Shown: positions 12,470-24,568 of the stretch, one piece after another
Numbering within the stretch: position 1 is the first letter of the stretch
Layout: every line of letters starts with the position of its first letter
Assembly (NCBI GenBank): GCA_905250125.1
Contig: CAJNOL010000106.1
Coordinates: 62,001 to 126,000, forward strand
Length of the DNA stretch: 64,000 bases
From: Rotaria sordida
Lineage: Eukaryota > Rotifera > Eurotatoria > Philodinida > Philodinidae
Direction of reading: 5' to 3'
Notes under the pieces: generated by a model
Told to the model about the DNA's origin: nothing
What the model saw: only the letters and a program-made list of their open reading frames with translations
Databases searched by the model: none
Made by a program: the position numbers and the translations under genes

Positions 12470-12736
12470 TAGTAGGTTTTTTTGTGAAATGAACAATGAT
12501 CATCATCTTTTCTTCTCTTTATTTGATCCTTATTCCAATCAGTCTGAAGAAATATATTGAATCAATAGGGATTATACAACCGTTCAAAAAAAAACCATTC
12601 TTCTATGCACAAATTTTTTGATGAAAAGTTCATGGGTTAAATTTTTCACTCACGATAGCGACTATCAGTGAACAATAAATGTACATATACAGGTACATCT
12701 ATTTCCGTGATAAGACTATTCACAATTTGAAAAAAA

Positions 12737-14681
12737 ATGAGTCAGTCTAACGTTGATTTTTCTGACTTGCCAGATGAAATATTGTTGAATATTTTTCAAC
12801 TCTATGCACAATTCAACGAAACAACGGAGTAATGAACAGATTTAAAAAATACATGACAACCATTGTCAAACATAATTACCCATCTCTTGACTCACTATCT
12901 GTGGAAATTCTCTATCGAATTCTCGACAATGTCGATGGAAAAACTATTGTTCTTTCGTTTCGTAACATCTGTACAAAGTTCAAGATGATTGCCAATAGTT
13001 ACAATCAATATAAACTCGATCTAACTTCCATCTCAAATGCTAACTTTGATTTCATCTGTCATCATATTCGTCCCGAAAATCTCATCTCACTTGATCTCTC
13101 CAACGATGAGAAGACACCAGATGCAATCGATCGATTGATTCGACATCGTTCTCTGACCTTACTTCAATTGAACGATAACGAACTACAAAATCGTTAGCAT
13201 TCGATTTTCGCTATTTGTCCACTCACATCTCTGTCAATAAAATCAAAAGATGATGATCAAAAGCAAGTACGGTCTCTACTCTTATCCATTGTCACACAGT
13301 CTAATCTTCATCGACTCGATTTTAATATTAGTTATTATCGTGAAATTAACAAAATTCCGTAGCCAGTCAACTGCAAATTAGAATATTTACAAATGAGCAC
13401 ATGCACTATTCAACAATTTTGTGCTATTCTGGATCATTCGTCGAATCTTCGAACATTGGTATTTCAACATTGCAGTGAAGTCAACATCAATTCACCAGTC
13501 ATAAAAACATATTCACAATTAACCTCGTTGACATTCGGACGGTTCGATTTGTACATACACCATATCGAGGTAATTCTTTCGCACACACCGTTACTTGTTT
13601 ATCTCAAAGTTGTAAACTACAAAGATGCATGCCAAACATTATTCAACGGCACTCGATGGGAAAAGTTCATTCAGATGAAACTACCTCAACTGAAAAAGTT
13701 TGAATTTTTCTTCGCCAAAATTCCGAGTCATATTGATGGTTCTGCTGAAATGATATCACTAATCGCACCATTTCGAACACCATTTTGGTTTGAAACAAAA
13801 CAATGAACGGTCGCATTTACCTATCTCAAACATATTTGTCGAGTAATTCTCTGTTCGTTACCTGGTTGTCTTTCCTCATTCTCGTATTATTCTGGGTATC
13901 AAGAAAGTGGCGATTCTGACCAACGATTGTATTCCACGAAACCGGCTACTATCAAAGAAGTATGCTGTCAATGATACAGGGGAATTCTTTTCTTGAATAC
14001 ATCTATTCTCCCTGAGTAATTGTTTACTTCACACGACTCAATCGTTAAAACTCGAGTGTACAGATAGATAGATAGAAACAAAAGGAATCAACAGGAGAAA
14101 CAAATTTTTGCAAGTAGCGGGTGAATGAACAAAGATTTTCAGTTTTTACTATTCCTTTTTTTTTTTGTTCAAAGGATGATTGAACTCAATATTTGTTTGA
14201 CAACTTGTCTGAACTCAATCTTCATATCTATGGACGACTGTCGATCAGATGCATCGATGTTCTATCAAGAAGGATCGATCTTTCACAACTCATCGAACTT
14301 TCTCTCGTCATTCATTTCTTTTCGGATTCGATTCAACAGACAATGACTCATGTTACTATGTTCGAAGGAACGTGCAATCTTAGATCATTGAAAACGTGCG
14401 CTCATCATCTCGAACATCTAAAAATAAATATTACGAATATTGATGAATTGACAATGATTTTCGAACGACTCACGCACTTGTCCAGTGTCACATTCGAATT
14501 ATTATTATTTGGAACTATTTCTAGTGTAGAAATCATCGACTGGCTCAAAATTCATGTAATCAATTTCAGGTTTCGAACGGACGAATCAAATGTTTATGTT
14601 TGGTTGGGAAAATATATGAATAAGTCATCAGTAATCAAACGAGGATCCAAACGTGTCGAGTTGGCTCACAATCATCACTGA
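12737..14681 (+). pseudogene. Broken F-box / leucine-rich-repeat-like gene
   Basis: A reading path of about 640 residues is interrupted by stops at about 12826 (TAA), 13196 (TAG), 13362 (TAG) and 13804 (TGA), plus at least one frame change before 14193. The first fragment (FSDLPDEILLNIFQLY) is an F-box start; the second (LDSLSVEILYRILDNVDGKT) is another, with NLISLDLSND leucine-rich repeats after it. The last fragment, 14193-14681, carries further repeats and the C-terminal signature NVYVWLGK..KRVEL that I recall from a large bdelloid F-box family. F-box proteins pick substrates for SCF ubiquitin ligases. The number of breaks makes function unlikely; short introns cannot explain the stops because no good splice sites flank them. 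Confidence 0.7.
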
Positions 14682-14803
14682 TGGTTTTTTTTCCTTCTCA
14701 TATTATTTATTGTAATTGAAAACTGTTGAAATTTTTGTTTTATTAAAAAAGAAATAGAGAAAACAATTATTCAGAAATCAGATGAATAATAGATTCAAGT
14801 CTA

Positions 14804-15076
14804 ATGGTGTACAAAAAGAAATCATCAATTGATGTTTGCATTTTTGTTTCGTCAAATTTCGAAATGTTCAATTCAGACCTAAGTAACTTTTCACAGTCTT
14901 TCGAATGGGATAATGTATTTCAAAATAAAAAAATTTTCGTATGCCAATATTCGGACATTTTGGTCACTTTTCTCATGGATCGTCTCTTAAGCGATAGATT
15001 ATTTAAAGTAATACATAATGAAAATGACGAACATGATTATAGTTACAAAATAATCAGTCTATATAGTGTTTTCTAG
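14804..15076 (+). other. Open frame of 90 codons, function unknown
   Basis: The frame encodes a Ser/Asp/Phe-rich product with no motif that I recognise. It lies between two F-box relics facing each other. It may be spurious. Confidence 0.15.
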
Positions 15077-15099
15077 TGACTAATCTATATATATGTAGT

Positions 15100-15602
15100 T
15101 GTTCATATTGACACAAGTAGATCCATAGTTGAATATGATTGGCATAGCCTGAAGTTTTAACAATTAAACATGTTGATGGTAAATAAACTTGTAACCATTG
15201 AATAAGTTCATCTATATTTCATGAATGTTCATCGTAAGATTCATTATTGTCGGTTGTTCGTGGTAACTGTTTGGAAGTCTTTTTATTGTTCTAATAAATA
15301 TATACTGATCAAAGTTTGATTATGTTTTTGACAAGATTAATTATGCTTTCAGGATTGTTAACTTCAATGGAAAGAACTTCACATTGAACAGTTAATGGTG
15401 AACGACTTAATATAATACATTCTTCACTATTAAAACCATGATTATAATATCCTAAATGAAGTCTATGAAATGATGCATTTGTACATTTGAATAGTGATAT
15501 TTGTAAAGTAAATGATCCATCTTGATTGATCGTTAGTGTGTGAAGATTGGATGCTCGATTTAATAAAGTTTGTAATTGTATATAGTTGGATATGGATCAT
15601 AC
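15100..15602 (-). pseudogene. 3' fragment of a second F-box/LRR family gene
   Basis: The minus strand reads leucine-rich-repeat-like sequence (LQTLLNRASNLHTLTINQDG, then SLFKCTNASFHRLHLGYYNH and SRSPLTVQCEVLSIEVNNPE) and, after a frame change, the C-terminal signature IDELIQWLQVYLPSTCLIVK. At least one stop (before NIDELIQ) and one TGA around 15318 break it. There is no F-box half: the left side of the gene runs into the minisatellite at 15655. It belongs to the same family as the relic at 12737-14681 but is in the opposite orientation. Confidence 0.65.
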
Positions 15603-15654
15603 TTTGTTTACAGATACACTAATTTTTGTCAAGGACCAGAACTTATGAGGCGCC

Positions 15655-16010
15655 CTTTAGGGGTTATAAATATATAGTTATAAGAGATTAGGGTTAGATA
15701 TACGGAGTTTGAGATAATATAGGGGTTAGAGATGGATGAATATTAAGGATTAGGGATAGATATAAGGATTAGAAATAGATAGATGTAAGGGATTAGAGAT
15801 AGGTATAAGGGGAAGGGGCTAGAAATATATGGTTATAAGAGGTAAGGGATAAGCATAGGGAGTTAGAAATACATAGATATAAGGGATCAGGATAGGCATA
15901 AGTTGTTAAGTATAGATATAGGAGTTCAGTGATAGATAATTATAAAGGATTAGGTAAAGATATAGGGATCAGAAACATAGATTTAAGGGGTTATGCATAC
16001 ATATAAGATG
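15655..16010 (+). repeat. Degenerate G-rich minisatellite
   Basis: About ten loosely repeated units of roughly 30-40 bp built from ATAAGGGATTAGGGATAGAT-like words; the strand is strongly purine-biased. TTAGGG occurs inside some units, but as part of a longer variable unit, so this is not a telomere array. Confidence 0.65.
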
Positions 16011-16017
16011 TGTAGTG

Positions 16018-16145
16018 GATTTTAATCGATTCCTAGTGAGTTTCAATCGGTTAATAATTCATTATTAATTGATTCCTAACTGATTATTAATCGATTAAAA
16101 TCATACAGCTTTTAATCGATTAAAGGGTGTATGATTTTAATCGAT
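16018..16145. repeat. Nested palindromes around TTTAATCGATTAAA
   Basis: Perfect 18-bp arms at 16088-16105 and 16128-16145 (AATCGATTAAAATCATAC and its reverse complement) flank a 22-nt spacer that is itself centred on the palindrome TTTAATCGATTAAA. Further AATCGATT words occur to the left, from 16018. The DNA could fold into a cruciform or be a dimeric protein-binding site. Confidence 0.7.
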
Positions 16146-17565
16146 TTTTAATAAAAAATGAATCGAATATAATCTGATTTTTTCCGTAGTATTTTTACAT
16201 AAGGTAATATGCAACGAAAATCTGACCCTAAAAATAAAATTAATTTTCCTATGAAGTATATGCTATTTAAAAATAATTTGTTTGTTATTTGCGTTCAAAA
16301 ATATGCTGATACAAATAGCTGCTTATTTCTAGTTTGAAAACATAATCAAATTTTTAAAATTTCATAGACACTCACATAGTCAAAGTCAAAGATCAATTTT
16401 CAAATCAATTACAATAATCATTGAAGAAGGACTTTCATGGTAGAACAGTAAAAAAAGTCAAAGAAAAAACTTGATCTCAATTATAATTACAAATGAAGTA
16501 GGCAGTTTCACATTCGAACAATCAAAATGTAAGCGTGGATCGCGTTTGATGTGTGACTGTGTGGTGTTGGATACGATTGTGCGTGATGCCGAAGTCTCTA
16601 TTCCACTCATACTTTACATCTAACATTGATACCCGTTTGTGATGAAATAAACCGTTCAAAATAACGATCTTTCGAAAATAAAGGGTGAATGTTGAATCGG
16701 ATTGTTTCGAAAAAAAGCATATTTCAAAGTTAGACAAATAGTCAGCAACAAATTCAATCTTTAAAGAACTCGACCGGATTTATAAATCCAACTTCGCTCT
16801 ATGTTCAAAGGACTCATCATATTTTAGATCAAAAAAGAAAACTAATTTTTATCATATCTACTCAAAACGTAAAAGAAATATAATTAATCTGTAATAGATT
16901 CGTACAGATAAAATTATTCTTTTGATTGAAATACACTTAATAGCGATACAATTATGGCATATATTTTCTGCGTAATAAGTATACTTATTCATTGGTTGTC
17001 ATTTTCATGTTATATTTCCTAGTCCAAAGTGTTTATATTTGATGAAAAATTGAATCCGAATCAATCATGATTTATTTATGAGATCTATTTACATCATGAA
17101 ATCATCAAATGAATAATATATACTTACAAATATTTGTATAATAGAAAGCGAAGGTAAAATCTAAACTTGTTTCTGTCATTTTATTTTGACATCATTAATT
17201 ATGTATACTCCCATTTGCTACTAAACATTTTCGGACGAATTATGCAATAGTATTTTATATTAATTACATAACAATATCAAAATGATTTTTAAAAATTAAT
17301 TCTTTCAATTAATAAAACAACATTATTGTTGTAACTATGTTTACATAGGCATAAATAAATACACAATCAATACAATTCTGATTAAAGTTAGAAACTTTAT
17401 TCTCGAAATATCAAATTGATTTGTTTTAACTAATCGAAAAAAAAATGAAGATCATATAATATAACAATAAAAAAAAAAGATTAACGCCAAGCAATGTCTA
17501 CGACTACTCTTTTGTTTTTTTTAGATCTCTTGTAGCTATCCGTCGTCTACATATTATTGAATAGA
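16146..17565. other. Intergenic region
   Basis: No coding exon or repeat recognised. It includes the 3' flank of the EGF-Hint gene (stop at 17566). Confidence 0.5.
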
Positions 17566-20152
17566 TCAAAAAATAAGTTCTTTAGCAATAGGTAAATTTT
17601 TGAAAAAATGAAAAAGTATATCAGCATAGGAAAGTATTGGTGTTGTCATTGAATTTGTATTAGACAATTGACCAAATAATTGATAATAAAATCGATAAGG
17701 CGCTAATGCAAAATGAGCTACTTTATGAGATTTAACAAGAGCATAACATGATGCATGAACATTATTAACAATAATTGTACCTTGTTCAGTTAATGGAGCC
17801 ATAAGACCTTGTTTATAAATATCAGTTATTTCGATAATCTCTTCCCATTGTGTTTCATTTTTATGAATTGATGATAAAACAAGTATTTCATCACCTTTAA
17901 TTAATTTTTCAGCCCAAATAAACCCATTTTGACGTTGATGAATTAAATGACGTTTTGATAATTCAATAATTGAATTTTTTGTACGTATACGTTTATATAA
18001 AGCATGTTCATTAAGTTCTCGATGAAGAAATGCAATTATTGGTGAATAACTAATGCGATTTTCTTCATTAATAATTCGAACTTGAGAACCAATTTGTAAA
18101 GATGATAATGGAACTTTACCAATATTAAGTACATCAACAGTAGCATCTGATGGAAAACATTCCACCTCTAAATAATTACAATAAAGATGACTTGTTGTTT
18201 TTTTTTTCTGTTTGTATAAATAAAATAAACTTACGTTCACAATAAACTCCTTTATTTCGATTACGGCATTGACAATAAAATTGATTATCAGGTTTTCGTA
18301 CACAATAACCTCCATTTAAGCATGGCGATGGATTGCATGGATCATTACTACAAGTTGGACCTGAATATTCAGGTGGACAACTACAACCACCATAAGGTTC
18401 TTCATTCGTTCGAATACATGTTCCTTAAAAAAAAAAAATAAATAAATAAAACTTAGAAATAAATTATCTATAATTGAATTATTACCTCCATTAAGACAAG
18501 GAAATGTTGCACAAAAATCTGCTGAATCACATCTTGGTCCAGCAAATCCTGTTCTACAAATACATTTATTAGCAACACAAGTACCCTTAAAAAAAAATAA
18601 TTATGATTAAATTTAATTTAAAAATAATCTCTTTTCATCCTTACTTGTGTACCATGACAAGTGGCCTCTCCACAAGGTACATAACTAAATTGATTACAAG
18701 TTAAACCACGAAATACTGGTGTACATAAACATTGTGCTAGCAAAAATTCGAACAAAAAAATAATTTGAAAATAAAAGAAAAAAAAACAACATATTTCATA
18801 TTCTACCTTGATTATTTTCTAATAAAACACAAGTTCCACCATTTTTACTAAACAAGAACAAAACAAAATACAAACATTTACGTTTTCAAATTAAAATTAT
18901 TATTAATTTACCAAGGATTTGGATTACAACTAACAGCTCGTACAGATATTTCACAATAAACACCTCGATATTCTGCTGTACATCGACAATAACCTTGAAA
19001 ATTTCCTACTTCTACACAAGTTCCATCATTTAAACATGGACTTGATGAACAATAACCACTCGGTACTCTAACAGCAACTGATACATTGTTATATGCATTT
19101 TCACAATAATCACCATTGTATCCATCGCGACAAACACAAATTCCCTATTTACAAGAAAAAAAGAAAACATTTCTATCTTCTAACAATAAAGCAAACATTT
19201 TTATAATCTAACTTTTGTCGTTGCTGTATTTGTTACAAAGCAAGTGCCACCATTTTCACATGGATTTGTTAAACAAAAAACAAATTGTGAATGATTACCC
19301 CTAACTATAGTTACACTATTACTTAAACTATTCGTTCGTGGAGTATTATCATTTAATGAACTTCCTAAATTATTAAGAACAGCTAATGTTTCAGCATCAA
19401 ATTGTTTATATTCCACACGTGGTACATTATCAGTTGATTTTGATTTTAATTTCATTTTTTTATATTCACAATAATTACCAGAAAAATCTTCTGGACAACT
19501 ACATTGTGCACCATAAACTAAAATAAATTGAACAAAAAATATTTTTAATATAAATATCTTATTTTATCTTTTTTTTTTTGTTTTTATTTACAAACCAGTA
19601 TCAAAACATGTTCCACCATTGTGGCAACTATTCGTTTTACATGAAAGTAATATACGACAATTTTTACCAGAATGATTTGATGGACATAAACAAATATAAT
19701 CAGAATTTGCTACATCCACACAAGTACCACCAAACCAACAAGGATTTGTATCACATTGGGAAGTTGTATTACATAAACGTTGACATGTTTCACCACAAAC
19801 ACCCTTTAAAAACGAAAAAAACTTGATCATAAAAAAAAACAGCAAAGAAAAAAAAAAGAGTTTACTTTAGGACAATGACAAATTTTCTTTAAATAGCCAC
19901 TGGAAAGACGTAATAATTCACAGTCACCACTACGACAATCGTCTGTATGACAAAATTCTTTGAACAAAGAAAAAAAAAGCAATAATGAAAAATAATTTAA
20001 GAAAAAAAAAAGAAGCATCAATATAATATCATGTCTATTTACCAGCATTGATAGAAGAATAAATTAAATTAAGAAAAATAATCAATAGAAGAGTCTAAAT
20101 TATATTACTATATTTTCAATTATCGAATACTCTTCTTGCTTACCTTCATCAT
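17566..20152 (-). CDS. Secreted EGF-repeat protein with C-terminal Hedgehog-type Hint domain, 640 aa
   Basis: Eleven exons: 20144-20152, 20043-20094, 19866-19957, 19596-19803, 19213-19517, 18912-19144, 18807-18847, 18645-18736, 18486-18585, 18235-18423, 17566-18167; they sum to 1923 nt with matching phases. Start MMK plus TLLLIIFLNLIYSS is a signal peptide. About eight EGF-like domains follow (for example CDTNPCWFGGTCVDV, CKTNSCHNGGTC, CLTNPCENGGTC), interrupted by a Ser/Thr/Asn-rich spacer. The last EGF runs directly into a Hint domain at Cys444 (CFPSDATV), with RHLIH for the conserved His block and NNVHASCYA near the end, then a HFALAPYR tail like Hedgehog C-termini. In Hedgehog this domain cleaves itself and adds cholesterol to the N-terminal part. 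There is no Hedge signalling domain, so this is a Hog-type protein whose released part is an EGF chain. Confidence 0.9.
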
Positions 20153-20643
20153 TGAATAGAACAACTCCTATTCAATAGACCTTTCTTTTCTCAAGTGATA
20201 TTAATGATAAGGATGATCGATCTTTTTTCTTATGCAAAGTAGGTAGATCAATCGAATATGTATACGAAAGTTGATCCTGTTCAAATGTCAACATAGTTGA
20301 AAATGATACAAGATGTTTGTTTGATTGAGATAGATGACATAAGTAATCAAACAAACGAGTGATGACCTTAGATAAGGATTTGATCTTTTTTCTTTTGTTT
20401 GAGGACAGAAAAGAAAGAATTAAGGTGCAAATTTTCTTTGAAAATAAAAGAGAACAATGTATTCAAATGTCCTTGCCAAAGTAAAATATGCTAATGTGAA
20501 ATGAGAGAGAGAGAGAGAATTTGTGTTCAAAGGGGACGAAATAAACGCGTATACAAACAACAGATAAAAAGAAGGAGAAGAAAGAAAAAAAAAAAGACAA
20601 TTATAAAGTTTGAATTACACAAAACACTATAGAAAAATAGTTA
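20153..20643. other. Spacer between SLC6 stop and EGF-Hint start
   Basis: 491 bp with a short GA run near 20504-20518. It should hold the promoter of the EGF-Hint gene and the 3' UTR of the transporter. No coding exon seen. Confidence 0.45.
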
Positions 20644-23522
20644 TTAAATCGTCTCTTCAGAAACATATTTTTTCAATACATGATTTGTACTAATTATTAT
20701 ATCAGGATTTTGATTTCTTTGTCGTTCTTTCCATGGTGTTATTGCCAAACGAAATCTCTATTTACAAAAAGATAATTATAAGACAAAAAAAAGAAAAATT
20801 CTTTCAAAATCATATCAATTTATTTTTTTACCATTACAAAACTTCCTTGTTCAATTAATAATTGATAAATAGCAACAGCTGGTATAAATATAATTGATGA
20901 TAATGCAAACATCCAACCAAGTAAATGACTCCAATCGGGATACTAAATTAAATCAATAGATGAATCATTTTAATTAATAAAAGACAAAAAAAAAAAGAAT
21001 TGAAAACCTTATAATAAAATGGATCAGTTAATTTTCCATATGTTGGATTAATATAATGGATTAAACCCGAAAGAATAATTCCCTTAAAAAAACAAATAAA
21101 CAAAATTAAAAAAAACTTTCTAAACATCTAATATTTTTCTTTCTTAATTTTTACTCCAAGAAATAAAGGTGAAGCAATACACCATGTTCCAAGCCAAAAT
21201 TTTCCAGGTTTCGTTCCAAGCATTTGTTTAACATCTTCACTTATACGTGTTATTCCATAAAGCCATGACACAGCTATTGCTTCAAAAAAGACCGCAATAA
21301 TAATCGAATAAAATGCTAAATATAAGGGATTGGTTTTTTTTTTGAAATAAATATTAAAAAAAAAAGATTTCTTTTTTTTACCAGCATAATTTTGTAATAA
21401 TTCAACAAAATAAACACCTGCATCAGTACAACTTGGAATACCAATAAGAAAATAGAACAAAAATAAAATTCCAACAAACCATTCTCGATGACGTCGTAAT
21501 ACAGGAAATTCATCACTCAATGCTGTTATTATTGCTTCACTTCCACCAAACTATCAAAATTATAAATATAGAAATCATTTTATAATAAACATCAATAAAT
21601 TATACATACTGATGAATCTAAACCAAGTGTTAATAACATTAAAAAAAAGAATATAGCCCAAACCGGTGCCCATGGCATTGTTGCAATAGCTTCTGGATAG
21701 ACAATAAAAACAAGTGTTGATCCTTGTTCAGCTACATCTTTTATAGCTCGTCCAGATACTTCACTCATATAACCCTAGAAAATAAAATATTATTGAAATT
21801 TTTTAAATAGATATATTTTAAATTTACCAAAAACATAAAAATTACAAAACCACTTGCAAAACTTGTTAAACTATTAACTGCTACAGTTATCATTGCATCT
21901 CTAAGAAACAACATGAAATTTATTAAGAAACTATTTGAAAACAAAAACAAAAAGTTCTTACCTAAAAACATTATGATGAAAATCGTTATAACTTGCAAAT
22001 GCCATTAAAACACCAAAACCAGGTCCCAATGAAAAAAATGTTTGTGATGCTGCATCAACCCATACAGATGGATCATTAAGTTTACTTAAATCTGGACGTA
22101 TATAATATTCGATACCTTTCATTGAACCATTTAAAAAAAGACCACGTATCATTAAAATTGTTAATACAACATAAGGAAATAGTGCAGTAAACCAAACAAC
22201 CTAAAAATAAAATCATATGAATTTCTTGCAATAATTATCAAATGTTTTCTTTTTTTTTTTCTTTTTTGTATTTTACTTTGCCGGATGTTTTAACACCTTT
22301 CCACATTGAAAAATAGCAAATAAGATAAATTATTGCAAGACAACCCAAATTTTGCCAATTAATATTACCTAAATTTTCTAAACTAAGATTATGTGTTTGA
22401 TTTAGACGATAGACTTGTAAACTGCAACAAAACAAAAAAAAATCGAAAAAAAATAAGATAGATCTTAAAAATCTACTTAAAATAAAAAGACTTTTTTTTT
22501 TTTACTGAAAATATTCTTGTGCAGGTGAAACGATTTTTAATTGTGTTAATTTTTCTGAACAATTTTCATAAAATAAACTTGTTTCAAATGAATGTTGTTC
22601 ATTAGAATTTATTGATGATAAATCTATTGTATTATTTAATGTCGTATTAAATTGATTAATACAATCCTTTAAAAATTGACGTCGTGTATTAACTGTTGAA
22701 CAATCTGGTGTATTCCATCGATGATCTAAATATTAAATTTTAACTTTTCAAATAAATAATGATATCAAACAATTACATACTACATTCACTCCATGGTAAA
22801 ATTTTCCTGAATGAAGCAAATAAATAATAAAGACCCCATGATATGACCACATTATAATAAAAATCAGTATAGAATGCAATTATAGTTACAGCCCAACCGA
22901 TTCCAGCTAATAATGGACATATTTTTCTCCAACATGTTATTGCACCTTGTCGATAATATTGTCCAAGTAAAAGCTCCAAATAAAATAAAGGCATACCACC
23001 GAGTACAACTGAAAGAACATAAGGAATAAGAAAGGCACCTAAATAAAAAATTGAAATAAATATTAAGAAAATAGACACACGAATATGTTTCCTAACAAAC
23101 CTCCACCATTTTTATAGCATAAATATGGAAAACGCCATATATTAGCAAGATCAACAGCAAAACCGATAATAGATAAAAGAAAATCAAGTTTTTCACTCCA
23201 TTGTTCACGTATTTCTGTTTGTTGTTCATTTGATTTATTCATTGCTAATTCTGTTGTACCGACATCAACAATTGTCACACTATGTTTTTTTTTTGAATTA
23301 TGATGATGATATTCATCTTCTATTGATGTATCATTATGTATCATAGGTGCTGAAGTTGCACGATTATCTGTTAAAGAAGTATCTTCAAATGAATGTCTTC
23401 GTGTCATATTATTTTTTTGATCTAAGAAGAAATTTCTTCTGTTATAGATCAATTACAATCGATTTTCACAACTTACGATCGGCCGTATGAATATTATGAT
23501 GACTTAGAATACGTTTAACCAT
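20644..23522 (-). CDS. SLC6-like: Sodium/chloride-dependent neurotransmitter transporter (SLC6, monoamine type), 698 aa
   Basis: Thirteen exons: 23477-23522, 23101-23421, 22781-23038, 22506-22725, 22277-22421, 21962-22200, 21828-21900, 21610-21774, 21382-21550, 21155-21315, 21008-21082, 20832-20942, 20644-20757; sum 2097 nt, phases consistent. A cytoplasmic N-terminus of about 90 residues leads into TM1, [20 protein letters not shown], the SLC6 signature. Asp106 in that helix is the amine-binding residue found in dopamine, noradrenaline and serotonin carriers and replaced by Gly in GABA and glycine carriers, so a biogenic amine is the likely substrate. An extracellular loop between TM3 and TM4 holds several Asn-X-Ser/Thr sites and two cysteines. 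TM6 has the unwound SLGPGFG turn. Twelve membrane segments are expected, in the plasma membrane. The start at 23522 extends 20 residues beyond an inner Met. Confidence 0.92.
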
Positions 23523-24568
23523 TGGACGGCTTTTGTTTTCACACGATAATCATATTTATATAGAACCTTTTAAATAAAAAGAAGAAAAAAAAGGCGAGAA
23601 TGAAGATTTCTGTTCAATCTTTCATATTATGTAAAAGATGAAAAAGCTTTTAATCGACGAGATTGATTGTTGTCGTTTGTTCTATCGTCATTGCTCTTTT
23701 TTTTACCCGATCGTGTTTTCAATAATTGAGCACAATGACAGATTTTCAAACGAAGAAAAAAGGTAATCTTAGAGCAATCGGAGAATATCGTTATAAATTT
23801 TCCTTCTTTTTTTTTATTACGAGCATATACTAAATGCTTTGTTCTCTAATGTCAATCTGCAGTTTGTCTCATTGGTAAATGCTAACTTATTCACGTATAT
23901 AAAAATTGTACCTTGGAAGACTATCTATAATAGAAAGAAAGAAAGCAAGAAGAAATAAGCAACAAAAAAAAGACTATAGAATATTGAACAAGGGGCAGGC
24001 TATTTCTTTTTCTTTTTTACTATGTTGATTATAAAACAAATGAGCTTGAATTAGCAAAGTCGGATGCATAAACGAAAAGTATTATTTACCTATTGGCGGC
24101 TCGGCCGTTATCGGACGCGTTTCCGTTTTTAAAGCGTTCTAAATCGTGATCGATTGTTCTGCTATGAGAAAAAAAAACGAATAGATAGTCATTAACAGAA
24201 CATTTATCTTGTTCTAACAATTCAAAAGAAATCCGATTGATGATCAGTACTAATAAATACACTAAAAAATTGTTCGAAGATGGTTTTTTGGTAAACAGAT
24301 AAAAGTCATTGAGAAAAAACAAAAGCAATCTGTATCTTATTTGCACTATACAAAGTGTCATAAAGAAATAAATAATCAATCGATAAGTGAATAAATATGT
24401 CAATAATTAACTACGCTCCGTTTCGTTTCACGGCATTATATATATATATATCATATCAACAAAAAATGGACTTTATCTCGATGTTTAACTATAATATATT
24501 TATTTAGATTAAAACAAGAAAATAAAATACGATCTGTAAAAAAAAATATAATTTTTTTTTCATGATTA
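23523..24568. other. Intergenic region upstream of SLC6 gene
   Basis: AT-rich; no coding exon recognised. It should contain the transporter promoter and the 3' flank of the 577-aa gene. A small (AT)n tract lies near 24438. Confidence 0.45.

Noticed and set aside
15655-16010. Telomeric repeat array (TTAGGG words)
   Set aside because: The hexamer is embedded in a longer variable unit and is not tandem; bdelloid telomeric repeats are, to my knowledge, different.
24086-24403. 105-codon minus frame
   Set aside because: Falls in the upstream region of the SLC6 gene and reads as hydrophobic noise without splice partners.
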